Source: Gordoniibacillus kamchatkensis
Lineage (GTDB): Bacteria > Bacillota > Bacilli > Paenibacillales > NBRC-103111
Reading direction: 5' to 3'
Length of the DNA stretch: 64,000 bases
Assembly (NCBI RefSeq): GCF_000829455.1
Contig: NZ_JXAK01000008.1
Location: 1-64,000 of the forward strand
Shown in pieces: positions 34,341 through 43,130 of the stretch; the stretch's first letter is position 1, and each line of letters starts with the position of its first letter. A program made the translations under genes and the position numbers. Under the pieces are notes generated by a model. The model searched no databases and was not told the origin of the DNA. It saw nothing but the letters and a program-made list of their open reading frames with translations.

Positions 34341-35267
34341 ATGAACTACTTCTCTCATATTCTCATTAACAACGTCATTCCGCTTTCCATCATGATCGCC
34401 CTTGGAGCGCTGCTGTACCGCTTGTTCAAGCTGGACATCAGGACGCTGTCGAAGCTGAACTTTTACTTATTTTCTCCGGCCGTCATGCTTAAAATGTTGT
34501 ACGAATCGACGATCTCGTTCGCCATTCTCGGTCAAGTGCTGCTTTTCTTCGCCGTTTACTTCACGTCGCTGTTCGTTATGACCGAGGGGGTCATCCGCGT
34601 TCGCGGCTTGAAGAACGGCATGCGCACGGCGATGCGCAACAGCATCATTTTTTATAATAGCGCAAACTATGCGATCCCGCTCAACCAGCTCGTATTCGTC
34701 GGCGACGCCTTTACGCTGTCGGTGCAAATCGTCATTATGATGATGCAGAGCCTCATTCCGAACACATACGGCATTTACAGCGTCAACAGCGAGCAGAAAG
34801 ACCGCCGGCTCGTATGGCGCACGATTTTGACGATGCCGGTCATCTATGTGATACCGGTCGCATTTTTGCTGCGCGGCTTCCATGTGCCGATCCCGGCCGC
34901 GATTTATACGCCAATCGGCTATATCGCGAACGCATTTAGCGCTACCGCGCTGCTGACGCTCGGCGTACAGATCGGCAGCATGAAGTGGAAGCTGCGCTTC
35001 TCGGACGTGCTCTTGTCCAATACGATGCGGCTGCTCGTAGGACCGCTGCTCGGCTTCGGCATCGTGCTTGCTTTCGGCTTCCACGGGCCGCTGGCGCAAG
35101 CGCTAGTGCTTTCTTGCGCGGTGCCGACGTCGCTCAGCTCCGTACTGCTCGCCGTAGAGTTCGACAACGAGCCCGAATTCGCTTCCCAGGCCGTGTTTTC
35201 GTCGACGATTTTCAGCATTGTGACGGTTACGTTCGTCATCTATGGGATGAGGCTGTTCGTGCATTAA
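34341..35267 (+). CDS. AEC (auxin efflux carrier) family transporter
   Basis: A 308-aa integral membrane protein with about ten predicted helices, for example IPLSIMIALGALLYRLFKLD at the N-terminus and the characteristic FYNSANYAIPLNQLVF mid-protein motif, with a second inverted-repeat half ending in SSTIFSIVTVTFVIYG. Bacterial AEC members move organic acids such as malate or malonate, or amino-acid derivatives, so the plant name is only a family label. AAGGA lies 8 bases before the ATG. Convergent with the Nudix gene. Confidence 0.88.
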   Translation: MNYFSHILINNVIPLSIMIALGALLYRLFKLDIRTLSKLNFYLFSPAVMLKMLYESTISFAILGQVLLFFAVYFTSLFVMTEGVIRVRGLKNGMRTAMRNSIIFYNSANYAIPLNQLVFVGDAFTLSVQIVIMMMQSLIPNTYGIYSVNSEQKDRRLVWRTILTMPVIYVIPVAFLLRGFHVPIPAAIYTPIGYIANAFSATALLTLGVQIGSMKWKLRFSDVLLSNTMRLLVGPLLGFGIVLAFGFHGPLAQALVLSCAVPTSLSSVLLAVEFDNEPEFASQAVFSSTIFSIVTVTFVIYGMRLFVH

Positions 35268-35278
35268 CCGGAATGCGG

Positions 35279-35911
35279 TTAGTCCGCGACACCGAGTCCG
35301 GCGAGCGTTTTCAGCACCATGCCGTAGTACGCCCGGTCGTGCGGAACGAAGTGCCGGGCGTTTACGCTGCGGGTATCGTCGGCGAGCGTGCCGTCCGGCC
35401 GCAAGGCGACGCCGGAAACCGAAATGTCCTCGCCGTCCAGCATGCGCTCTACGTCCGCCAGCTTTACCCGGTACAAGCCCGCCACTTCCTCCGGCTGAAG
35501 CCGGTAGGCGGCAAGGGGCAAAGAACGTTCCAACACAAACACATGGCAAAACTCGCGGTCGATCCAGCCGTTCGCGAGCTCTTGCACTGCCTCGTAAACG
35601 CCGCACGGCGTCAGCTCCGCAAAGGCGGCTTCGATGCCGAGCTCTTCGGCAAGCTCGCGGACGCCGTCCGCCGCAGTTTCCCCGGCAAGCAGGTGGCCGG
35701 CGCACGAAATGTCGAGCAGACCGGGGAACGTGTCTTTGCCGGCATGCCGCAGCTGGAACAGCAAGCAAGTCCCGCCGCCATCGTCCTTGCCGTAAATCCA
35801 GCATTGGAACGTGCGGTGCCACAATCCCCGTTCGTGCGCCTCTTGCCGCGATGCCGTGCCGATGCGGCGGCCTTCGCGATCCCATATGTCAAACATTTCC
35901 GCTTGACTCAT
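35279..35911 (-). CDS. Nudix hydrolase
   Basis: A 210-aa Nudix protein with a complete Nudix box (GHLLAGETAADGVRELAEELGI). The N-terminal sequence (MFDIWDREGRRIGTASRQEAHERGLWHRTFQCWIY) is the arrangement seen in IDI-like Nudix hydrolases that act on nucleotide-diphosphate or isoprenoid-diphosphate substrates. The catalytic base pattern of true isopentenyl-diphosphate isomerase cannot be confirmed. It starts 20 bases after the PASTA protein gene and is probably cotranscribed with it. Confidence 0.88.
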   Translation of the reverse strand: MSQAEMFDIWDREGRRIGTASRQEAHERGLWHRTFQCWIYGKDDGGGTCLLFQLRHAGKDTFPGLLDISCAGHLLAGETAADGVRELAEELGIEAAFAELTPCGVYEAVQELANGWIDREFCHVFVLERSLPLAAYRLQPEEVAGLYRVKLADVERMLDGEDISVSGVALRPDGTLADDTRSVNARHFVPHDRAYYGMVLKTLAGLGVAD

Positions 35912-35931
35912 CCGTCTTTTCGACCCTCTCT

Positions 35932-37344
35932 CTATTTGCCTTTGCTGACCCAGAACGTGACGCTGTCGCCCCGTACGGCGGCGGCGCCGCTTTGCGGATC
36001 TTGCTTGAATACCGTTCCTTGCGCGGCATCGTTACTTTCCAAGTAAAACGTGTAGTGAAGGCCGGCGGCAAGCGCTGCCTTCTCGGCATCGGCGCGCGAC
36101 AATCCGACGAGCTTAGGAATCGTCGTTGGACCGGAAGCGGCGGCACTGCTTCCGGCTTCCTTATCGGCTGCAACCGGACCCGCCGCCGGTTGCGACGGCG
36201 CGGACTTGGCGGGGGCGCTTGTCGTCCCCGCATCGGCGGCAGGCTGTTGCTGCTTCGGACGCGTTTCGGTAACGGCGCTATCGTGCCCGCCGAGCCGGAA
36301 AATGAACGTCAGCACGCCGATAAATACGACGACGAACAAACACGCCGCGCCGGATACGATAGCCAGCCTGCGCCAAACGCGGCTGCGGCCGGCAGGGGCT
36401 GTCTCTTCGTCGTCCGCAGCGTCCACATCTGCCTCTTGGGACGGCTGTTCGTAAGCGGCGCGGCTCGCGGGAGCGGCAGTGCCGGGAACAGCAGAGGCGC
36501 TGTATGCGGCGCGGCTCTCGGAAGCCGCAGAGGCAGTGCCGAGAGCAGCAGAGGAAGGGCGGGAAGCGGCGGAGGCGCTGTATGCGGCGGGGGCGCCGGA
36601 GGCAGCGTAAGCGGCGGCGGGCCGGGATGGCCGGCTGCCGGCGCCGGCCGCTGCCGAGGACGAAGAAGCCGCCATGCACAGCCGCAGCTCGGCGAGAAAC
36701 GCCGTAAGCGCCAGCTTTTCCCGAAATGTACGGACGACCAGCGACACGATCGCCTCCAGCGTTGCGGCAGGAAGCTCACGCAGAGCGAGGCGAATGCGCT
36801 GCTCGGCCATGTCGGGCGATTCCGGCAACGTTTCTTCCTTCATGCTGAGTTGAACGAGCAAGTTGCACAGCCCGACAGCGCCTTTGGCATAATCGGGCGC
36901 GGCTTCCCAATACCGGATCGGCAACAATCTCCCGCCGTGTCCGAGCCACAAGTTGTCGGCGAGCACGGAATAGCCGTACACGCCCTCTTCGGCCGCCTCC
37001 TGCATCGCCAGTCCGAGCTGGTACAAGCTGGCCAGCATGCCGTCCGCCGTCATCCGGTGTTTCCGCAGCTGCTGCGCGAGCGGCGGCCCTTCGGACCATT
37101 TGAACACCGCATAAGGCTTGCCGAGACTCATCCCGACATCGAGCAGATGCATGAAGTCGTTGTGGGTGAAACTGGCCGCCTGCAGCATGGCGTTTGCCGT
37201 TTCCGGATCGGCAAGCTTGCTTTCCGGCACGTACACGAGAACGCGCCGCTGCAGCGACAAGTCCTCGGCTTCAAACAGCTGCCCGCCGGGCATCGCCTGC
37301 ACGGAAGCGCGGACCGCATAGCGGCCGCCGAAGCATTGTTCCAT
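35932..37344 (-). CDS. PASTA-domain membrane protein with a degenerate serine/threonine kinase domain
   Basis: A 470-aa protein shaped like PrkC/StkP kinases: an N-terminal kinase-like domain (about 1-225), an Ala/Ser-rich linker (230-310), one membrane helix (RLAIVSGAACLFVVVFIGVL, about 330-350), a Pro/Ala-rich spacer and a single C-terminal PASTA domain (TTIPKLVGLSRADAEKAALAAGL ... GDSVTFWVSKGK). Kinase essentials are missing. The VAxK lysine position reads RVLVYVPE, the HRD loop reads GYSVLADNLW, and no DFG is present. It is therefore a pseudokinase, perhaps a wall-fragment sensor or scaffold. AAAGGGG precedes the ATG. A Nudix gene follows. Confidence 0.82.
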   Translation of the reverse strand: MEQCFGGRYAVRASVQAMPGGQLFEAEDLSLQRRVLVYVPESKLADPETANAMLQAASFTHNDFMHLLDVGMSLGKPYAVFKWSEGPPLAQQLRKHRMTADGMLASLYQLGLAMQEAAEEGVYGYSVLADNLWLGHGGRLLPIRYWEAAPDYAKGAVGLCNLLVQLSMKEETLPESPDMAEQRIRLALRELPAATLEAIVSLVVRTFREKLALTAFLAELRLCMAASSSSAAAGAGSRPSRPAAAYAASGAPAAYSASAASRPSSAALGTASAASESRAAYSASAVPGTAAPASRAAYEQPSQEADVDAADDEETAPAGRSRVWRRLAIVSGAACLFVVVFIGVLTFIFRLGGHDSAVTETRPKQQQPAADAGTTSAPAKSAPSQPAAGPVAADKEAGSSAAASGPTTIPKLVGLSRADAEKAALAAGLHYTFYLESNDAAQGTVFKQDPQSGAAAVRGDSVTFWVSKGK

Positions 37345-37603
37345 AATCCAGTACCCCTTTCTGTATCCAACAACGAAAGTGCTATGCCTACATTATTCGC
37401 AAACGGATCGCCGTTTGTGCCGCCTGCGGCAACAAGCCCATCGTACACAGTCCGCTGGCGCAAGCTCATTCTTTAGACGCCGGCATGATGCCGGGTGTTG
37501 CAGCAACCCGGGAATTTGCGGGAGCGTCTGTATGGCACGATACTAGTTTAGCGCATGCTGGAAAGAAAGACGAGAAGCGTACCGAGGAGGAAACGAGCAA
37601 ACG

Positions 37604-38185
37604 ATGACCTTTCAGCCGAAAATATGGCAGGAAGACCCGCCACCGGCTGGTCTGGAAGCGTGCATGAAGTGCGAGCTGGCGAAGCAGCGGACGAGAGTCG
37701 TGTGGGGGGAAGGCAATCCTCATGCGTCGATCTTAGTCGTTCTCGACAACCCCGGCGCGCGCGAGGACGCTGCAGGCGAGCCGTTCGTCTGCGGCACGCG
37801 GGCGACGCTTCAGGAGGCAGCGGCCGAAGCCGGGCTCGGCGAAGCGGAGCTGTACGTCACGTACGTGCTGAAATGCCGGCCGCGCCGGGCATACGACAAA
37901 GAAGAGGCGCGCAGCGCTTGCTTTGCGCATTTCCAGCTGCAGCTGCTGCGGCAAAGGCCGCGGCTCGTGCTCGCTCTCGGCAACGTTGCGGCGCAAACGC
38001 TTTTCGCCGACCCGGAGGCGGAGGTGAAACGGCTTCGCGGCTCGTGGCACGAAGTCTTGGGGCTCGCCGCCGCCGTATCGTACCATCCGCTTGCCGTGCG
38101 GCGCCGACCGACGCTATGGGGAGTGTTTCGGCGCGATTGGCAGATGGTGGCGGAGAAATGGGCGGAGCTTGGCAGCATGTTGTAA
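37604..38185 (+). CDS. Uracil-DNA glycosylase superfamily protein with iron-sulfur cysteines
   Basis: A 193-aa protein of the family 4-like UDG fold. Cysteine pairs typical of the [4Fe-4S] enzymes are present (EACMKCELAKQR near residue 20, and KCRPRRAYDKEEARSAC near 90-110). Also present are the LVLALGNVAAQTLF strand and the SYHPLAVRRRP segment matching the His-containing third motif. The first motif reads VVLDNPGAREDAAGEPF where family 4 enzymes have GEAPG, so activity or specificity may differ. GAGGAGG precedes the ATG. The 259 bases upstream, divergent from the PASTA gene, hold only a short CCGGCA/TGCCGG hairpin near 37,480. A terminator follows. Confidence 0.8.
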   Translation: MTFQPKIWQEDPPPAGLEACMKCELAKQRTRVVWGEGNPHASILVVLDNPGAREDAAGEPFVCGTRATLQEAAAEAGLGEAELYVTYVLKCRPRRAYDKEEARSACFAHFQLQLLRQRPRLVLALGNVAAQTLFADPEAEVKRLRGSWHEVLGLAAAVSYHPLAVRRRPTLWGVFRRDWQMVAEKWAELGSML

Positions 38186-38232
38186 CGATATGCACAAAAA
38201 AGCGCACAGCGCAGCGGATAACACCGGCAACG

Positions 38233-38276
38233 AAAAAGGAAGCCGCTCCTCGGTCGGAGGCGCGGCTTCCTTTTGC
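38233..38276. terminator. Bidirectional intrinsic terminator
   Basis: AAAAGGAAGCCGC pairs with GCGGCTTCCTTTT around a CTCCTCGG/TCGGAGG inner arm, between convergent genes. Confidence 0.85.
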
Positions 38277-38287
38277 AAAAAAGACCT

Positions 38288-39775
38288 TTATTTCAATGCG
38301 GTATAGGCGTTTGCTTCGCCGCTGCCGAACAGTGCGTCTTGCCCGGGTTTGCCGTAATCGAGCGACGTTTGGCGGATGCGGGCGGCCACCTGCGATGGGT
38401 TGAAGTCGGGATGCGCCGCCTTGACAAGAGCTGCGATTCCGGCGACCTTCGGCGAAGCCATCGAGGTGCCGTGCATCAGTGCATAGCCGGTCAAGTTGGA
38501 AGTGAAGTACGGCGCCAAATACGTCGGGTACGTGCTGAGCGAGCGGAAGTGGAAGTCGCGCTTGCTCAGATCGCCCGTTGCCGCGTACACCGGCCCGTTG
38601 TCGCCGCCAGGCGCCGCCACGTCGATCGCGCTCGCGCCGTAGTTCGAGTAAAAGGCGATTTGATCGGTTGACCATTTGATCGAGGAAGAGACCGTGATGA
38701 CGCCTGGCGTTTGTCCGGGCACTTCCTTTGACGCACCGCGGAAAGTGAGGCCTAGATCGCCGTACGCGGCGTTCATGTAGTCGGTAATGTCGGTCGGATT
38801 GCTCAGGTTGAGCGTCTCGTTGCCGGCGGCTGCGACGACCGTTACGTTATGATCGACCGCATAGCGGACAGCGCGCTTCCACAAGAGCAGATCCGCGACA
38901 TCGCTGTAGCTGCCCTCTCCTTGGAACGTATAGCGGGAGATGGCGTCGAAGCCGCCGATCGACATGTTGATGACGTCGACTTTATCGTTCGCCGCCTGAA
39001 CGATCGCTGCCGTAATCCAGGATGTCGGAGCCGACCCGGCTTCGGGGAAAACGCGGTACGAGCGGATGCCGAGATCGGGGCCGACGCCTTTGAGCCGTCC
39101 GTTCGCGGCGATAGACCCGGCGACGTGAGTGCCGTGCCCTTCGCGGTCGCGGATGTCGGCCGGATCGCCTTTCTCCGAGTCGTCGACTCCAGCCGGTACG
39201 AAGTTCATGCCGCCGAGGAAGTTGCGCTTCAAGTCGGGATGGTTCGAATCGATGCCGGAATCGATGACGCCGACGACCGCCTTATGCTTGACAGTGCCGT
39301 CAGGCAGCGTCGTACCGCCGGTTTCCAGCTTGTAGGAGTCACCGTTGTGCGTAAGCCGCTGCATATCCCATTGATATGGCCAGAAGGTGGGGGAGTCCTG
39401 CGGGATGTCGGTGACAGGCTGTCCGTCGGCTGCGGCAGGCTCGCTCAAGCCGTCCGTCAGCTTGTGGCTCAGCTCAAGATTGGCGGCCTGAATGCCTTTG
39501 ACGGATTTCAGGTTAGTGAGGAAACCCGGGTCGGCGGAACGAACCTCCAATCCGCCTAGCTCTGGCATCGCGCGCACGACTTGACCGCCCGCTTTGGCGA
39601 TCGTGTCCCCATAATTCGCAGGCAAGCTGCCGGTAAAGGCGATCAGGTACGATCTGGCGGCAGTGTCCGCAGCGGCGTTTTGCTGCTGGGCCGGCTTGGA
39701 ATAGCCAGTGGCACCGAACAGGACGGCGGAGAGGGCGACCGAACAGGCGAGTGTGACGGTGAGCTTCGATTTCAT
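38288..39775 (-). CDS. Secreted subtilisin-like serine protease (S8)
   Basis: A 495-aa exported protease. Signal peptide at residues 1-25; an I9-type inhibitor propeptide (about 40-105, SYLIAFTGSLPANYG ... GIQAANLELSHKLT); catalytic domain with Asp in VGVIDSGID (about 172), His in GHGTHVAG (about 214) and Ser in GTSMASP (about 438), plus the oxyanion Asn in AAAGNET. It ends within the protease domain, without a C-terminal anchoring module, so it is probably released into the medium. AAAGGAGG lies before the ATG. It stands alone between two terminators. Confidence 0.94.
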   Translation of the reverse strand: MKSKLTVTLACSVALSAVLFGATGYSKPAQQQNAAADTAARSYLIAFTGSLPANYGDTIAKAGGQVVRAMPELGGLEVRSADPGFLTNLKSVKGIQAANLELSHKLTDGLSEPAAADGQPVTDIPQDSPTFWPYQWDMQRLTHNGDSYKLETGGTTLPDGTVKHKAVVGVIDSGIDSNHPDLKRNFLGGMNFVPAGVDDSEKGDPADIRDREGHGTHVAGSIAANGRLKGVGPDLGIRSYRVFPEAGSAPTSWITAAIVQAANDKVDVINMSIGGFDAISRYTFQGEGSYSDVADLLLWKRAVRYAVDHNVTVVAAAGNETLNLSNPTDITDYMNAAYGDLGLTFRGASKEVPGQTPGVITVSSSIKWSTDQIAFYSNYGASAIDVAAPGGDNGPVYAATGDLSKRDFHFRSLSTYPTYLAPYFTSNLTGYALMHGTSMASPKVAGIAALVKAAHPDFNPSQVAARIRQTSLDYGKPGQDALFGSGEANAYTALK

Positions 39776-39862
39776 GATTTTCCTCCTTTAGGGTCGTATC
39801 GGGCAGGAAGCCCGCTGTTGCGTTAACTGTATTCTATTAACCGACGGTTGATTCCTTTGACG

Positions 39863-39905
39863 AAAAAAGCGTCCTTCTGTCGAATCGACTAGGACGCTTT
39901 TCTCA
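39863..39905. terminator. Intrinsic terminator at the end of the uronate operon
   Basis: AAAAGCGTCCT pairs with AGGACGCTTTT around a GTCGA/TCGAC inner arm. It lies between the protease promoter region and the last gene of the leftward kdu/kdg operon. Confidence 0.8.
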
Positions 39906-39919
39906 TTTTTCATGTAGGT

Positions 39920-40585
39920 CTATCGTCTTGCCGCTTGGCGATACGCCTCGACATAAGCTTGCGCTTTGGCGGTGACCAGTGAATAGTCGCGTTTCTGCAC
40001 CGCTTCCTTCGTCAAATCCGAACCGATGCCGACGGCGAATGCGCCGGCCTCGATCCATTCCTTCAGATTGGAGAGCGATACTCCGCCGGTCGGCATCAGG
40101 TTCGCCTGCGGCAGCGGCCCTTTAATCGTCGGGATAATCGACGGCGAGTACAGGTTGCCCGGGAACAGCTTGACGACATCGACTCCAAGCTCCAGAGCCG
40201 ATGCGATGTCCTGGATCGTCATGCAGCCGGGCAGCACCGGCACGCGGTAGCGGTTGCACAGTACGATCGTTTCGCGACTCATGCTGGGCGAAACGACGAA
40301 TTCGGCGCCGGCGAGCATCGTGGCGCGGGCCGTTTCCGGATCGAGCACGGTGCCGGAGCCGATGATGGCGTAATCGTCCGCTTCCGGACGGTCGCTTTGG
40401 TACTTTTTGGCCAGGGCGGTAATGGCCTCGAGCGCGAACGGCACGGTCATCGTCACTTCGATAACGCGGATGCCGCCTGCGATGGCGTGTACCGCCATCT
40501 GAACGACGTCTTCGGGGGAATCGCCGCGAAGCACGGCGACGACGCCGGCTTCGTGCATTTGCTGAATAAGGCGAAGTTTTTTCAT
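39920..40585 (-). CDS. 2-keto-3-deoxy-6-phosphogluconate (KDPG/KHG) aldolase
   Basis: A 221-aa class I aldolase that splits KDPG into pyruvate and glyceraldehyde-3-phosphate in the Entner-Doudoroff and uronate routes. Key segments: GIRVIEVTMTVPFALEAI (catalytic Glu region), IIGSGTVLDPETARATMLAGAEF, VSPSMSRE and DVVKLFPGN with the Schiff-base Lys. ATG 40585 follows GGAGG by 9 bases. It is the last gene of the kdu/kdg operon, 24 bases after the kinase, and uses the product of that kinase. Confidence 0.93.
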   Translation of the reverse strand: MKKLRLIQQMHEAGVVAVLRGDSPEDVVQMAVHAIAGGIRVIEVTMTVPFALEAITALAKKYQSDRPEADDYAIIGSGTVLDPETARATMLAGAEFVVSPSMSRETIVLCNRYRVPVLPGCMTIQDIASALELGVDVVKLFPGNLYSPSIIPTIKGPLPQANLMPTGGVSLSNLKEWIEAGAFAVGIGSDLTKEAVQKRDYSLVTAKAQAYVEAYRQAARR

Positions 40586-40609
40586 ATGTGGTCTGACCTC
40601 CAATGTCGG

Positions 40610-41560
40610 TTACCGTTCAATATGGCGGGCGCCGCTCAGCAGCCGTTCGGCTTCGGCCCATGTAGGCACAGCCTCCCAATCGCCAGGCGCCTGTACGACC
40701 AGCGAGCCTACGAGCCAGGCAAGCTGTACGGCGGCTTCGAGCCCGTACCCTTTGGCAAGGCCGGCGAGAAAGCCGGCGCAGAAGCCGTCTCCGGCGCCGA
40801 CCGTATCGACGACGCGCTCGGCTTTGGCAAACGGCACTTTGACGATGCCGTCGCCGGTTACGATCCAATTTTCCGCGCCGGCGCTTTTTACGATCGAAAC
40901 CCCGGGCAGCTGCCGAAGACGCTGTAAAATAGCCGCTTCGTCATCCGTGCCGTACAGCAGCTGCAGCTCGTCATAGCCCGGCAGGAAGTAGTCGGCCTGC
41001 TCCGCCAGCTTCAGCAGCACCGGGCGCGCTGCTTCGATCGTCCACAGCTTCAGCCGCAAGTTCGGGTCGAAGCTTACTTTGACGCCCTGGCGTTTTGCCG
41101 CCGCCACGGCTGCGAAAGCCGCATCGAGGCACGAAGCGCTGAGCGCCGGAGTGATTCCGGTCAGATGGAGAATGGACGCCTCGCCGATATACGCCTCGTC
41201 GATATCGGCGGGAGCGAGCTTGCTTGCCGCAGAGCCGGCGCGATAGTAGTACACCGACAGCTTGCCGCGCACCGCTTCGCGCAGCATGAGCCCGGTCGGA
41301 GCCGAGCTCGTGCGCAGCACGCGCGACACGTCGACGCCTTCGCCGCGCATTCCTTTGACGATGCCCGCGCCGAGCGGATCGTCGCCGACTTTGGAAAACC
41401 AGCCGACGCGGCAGCCGAGCCGCGCCAGGCCGATCGCCACGTTGCTCTCGGCGCCGCCGAACGACTGCTCGAGCTTGCCGCCGGTGCCGAGGCCGCGGCT
41501 GCCTTCCGGATACATGAGACTCATCGTTTCGCCGAATGTGATGACGTCGTATTGTGCCAT
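40610..41560 (-). CDS. kdgK: 2-keto-3-deoxygluconate kinase (PfkB family)
   Basis: A 316-aa ribokinase-type sugar kinase: an N-terminal FGETMSLMYPEGS segment, GGAESNVAIGLARLG, the second PfkB signature DTVGAGDGFCAGFLAG with the catalytic Asp, and VSFDPNLRLKLW typical of KDG kinases. It phosphorylates 2-keto-3-deoxygluconate to KDPG, which the next gene cleaves. ATG 41560 lies just past the kduD stop, indicating coupled translation; an in-frame ATG at 41578 inside kduD is an alternative start. Confidence 0.9.
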   Translation of the reverse strand: MAQYDVITFGETMSLMYPEGSRGLGTGGKLEQSFGGAESNVAIGLARLGCRVGWFSKVGDDPLGAGIVKGMRGEGVDVSRVLRTSSAPTGLMLREAVRGKLSVYYYRAGSAASKLAPADIDEAYIGEASILHLTGITPALSASCLDAAFAAVAAAKRQGVKVSFDPNLRLKLWTIEAARPVLLKLAEQADYFLPGYDELQLLYGTDDEAAILQRLRQLPGVSIVKSAGAENWIVTGDGIVKVPFAKAERVVDTVGAGDGFCAGFLAGLAKGYGLEAAVQLAWLVGSLVVQAPGDWEAVPTWAEAERLLSGARHIER

Positions 41561-41562
41561 AG

Positions 41563-42315
41563 TTATCGCGCCATCCATCCGCCGTCCACGCAGAGCACGT
41601 GGCCGTTCAAGTAATCGGAGGCGCTCGAGGCGAGGAACACCGCCGGGCCTTTCAAATCTTGCGGCGATCCCCAGCGCCCCGCCGGAATGCGCTCCAGAAT
41701 CGAGTTGTAGCGCTTCTCGTCGGCGACGATCGGGGCCGTATTGTTCGTCTCGATGTAGCCGGGAGCGATGGCGTTAACCTGTACGCCTTTGCCGGCCCAT
41801 TCGTTGGCGAGCGCCTTCGTGACGCCGGCGACGCCGTGCTTGCTGGCCGTGTAGCCGGGAACGTTGATGCCGCCCTGGAACGAAAGCATGGAGGCGATGT
41901 TGATGATTTTGCCGCTGCCGCGTTCGATCATATGCCGGCCGACAAGCTGCGACAGGAAAAACAGGCTGTTCAAATTGAGAGCGATAACGGCGTGCCAATC
42001 GGCGCGGGCATGTTCCGCGGCAGGGGTGCGGCGGATCATGCCGGCGTTGTTGACAAGAATGTCGATGGCGCCGTACATGCCAAGCGCTTCCTCCACGACG
42101 GCTTCCAGCCTGCTTTCGTCGCTCAGATCGGCTTTGATCTGTTTGGCGTTGCCGCCGGCCGCCGCAATGGCGGCGACGGTCGCGTCGCAACCCGACGAGG
42201 CGACGCCGATCACGTTCGCTCCGGCTTCGGCGAAGCCGATCGCGATCGCTTGGCCGATGCCGCCGGACGCGCCGGTGACGAGCGCCGTTTTGCCGGTTAA
42301 ATCGAATAATGTCAT
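41563..42315 (-). CDS. kduD: 2-deoxy-D-gluconate 3-dehydrogenase / 2,5-diketo-3-deoxygluconate reductase (SDR)
   Basis: A 250-aa SDR with TGASGGIG dinucleotide loop, NNAGMIRR, active-site Ser in NIASMLSFQGG and YTASKHGV. The NNAGMIRRTPAAEH and SMLSFQGGI.VPGYTASK stretches are characteristic of KduD. It reduces 5-keto-4-deoxyuronate isomerised by KduI to 2-keto-3-deoxygluconate, feeding KdgK. It overlaps the alternative kdgK start. Its position beside kduI, kdgK and the aldolase makes this assignment firm. Confidence 0.92.
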   Translation of the reverse strand: MTLFDLTGKTALVTGASGGIGQAIAIGFAEAGANVIGVASSGCDATVAAIAAAGGNAKQIKADLSDESRLEAVVEEALGMYGAIDILVNNAGMIRRTPAAEHARADWHAVIALNLNSLFFLSQLVGRHMIERGSGKIINIASMLSFQGGINVPGYTASKHGVAGVTKALANEWAGKGVQVNAIAPGYIETNNTAPIVADEKRYNSILERIPAGRWGSPQDLKGPAVFLASSASDYLNGHVLCVDGGWMAR

Positions 42316-42340
42316 GGCTTATGGACCTCCTACAGTAATG

Positions 42341-43096
42341 TCAATCGTCGATAATCGCAACGCCGGCCGCGACGTACTGCGCCTTCGTTTCGGCGGACAA
42401 GCCGCGGTCTGTAACAATCCCTTTCAGTTCGGAAAGCGGGGCGAACGTAAATAGCGCCGTACGTTCGAATTTGCGGTGATCCGCGACCGCATACGTTTCC
42501 CGGGCGGAACGAAGCAGAGCTTGCTTGAATTCAATAAATTCCCCGGTATAGATCGACAATCCGTCCTGCAAATGAACGCCGGTTGCGGACAGGAACGCTT
42601 TGCGGACGTTCAGCGTCCGCACGTAAGCCGCCGCCTCCGGTCCGGTCAGCATGTTGCGGACTCTGTATCCGCCGGGAACGACAAGACGAATCTGGTCTTT
42701 GCGCGTCAGCTCGCTGATGATGTACAGATCGTTCGTAATCACGGTCAGCGGACGGTTGTCGATTTGGCGCGCGATCTCCAGCGTCGTGCTGCCGCCGTCC
42801 AGGGCGATGATGTCGTTCGGTTCGATGAGCCGCTGCACGCGCCCTGCGATTTCGGCTTTCTCCGCCTGGTAGCGCTCGTCCGCCACGTTCGACTTGAGAA
42901 TGCCGAGCTGATCGCTCTTTGCCAGCACCGCGCCGCCGTGGACGCGGACGAGGAGACCGCGCTCTTCGAGCTTGGCGAGATCTTCGCGGATCGTTTTGCC
43001 CGTCACTTCCAGCATCTCGCTCAGCTCCGCCACCGACACTTCTTTCCGTTCCAGCAGCGCTTCCATGATGATTTCGTATCGTCGTAAAGGATTCAA
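42341..43096 (-). CDS. DeoR/GlpR-family transcriptional regulator of the uronate operon
   Basis: A 251-aa DeoR-type repressor: an N-terminal winged helix (VSVAELSEMLEVTGKTIREDLAKLEERGLLVRVHGGAV) and a C-terminal sugar-phosphate sensor domain (DIIALDGGSTTLEIARQI, later GPEAAAYVRTLNVRKAFLSATG). The apparent start is TTG 43096 with a weak ribosome site; ATG 43066 would cut into the DNA-binding domain. It sits between kduI and kduD in one transcript. Three in-phase GTTCA repeats upstream of kduI are its probable operator. Confidence 0.88.
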   Translation of the reverse strand: MNPLRRYEIIMEALLERKEVSVAELSEMLEVTGKTIREDLAKLEERGLLVRVHGGAVLAKSDQLGILKSNVADERYQAEKAEIAGRVQRLIEPNDIIALDGGSTTLEIARQIDNRPLTVITNDLYIISELTRKDQIRLVVPGGYRVRNMLTGPEAAAYVRTLNVRKAFLSATGVHLQDGLSIYTGEFIEFKQALLRSARETYAVADHRKFERTALFTFAPLSELKGIVTDRGLSAETKAQYVAAGVAIIDD

Positions 43097-43130
43097 CGGC
43101 TTCGCATCCGTTCTGTATCGGAATAAAGGC

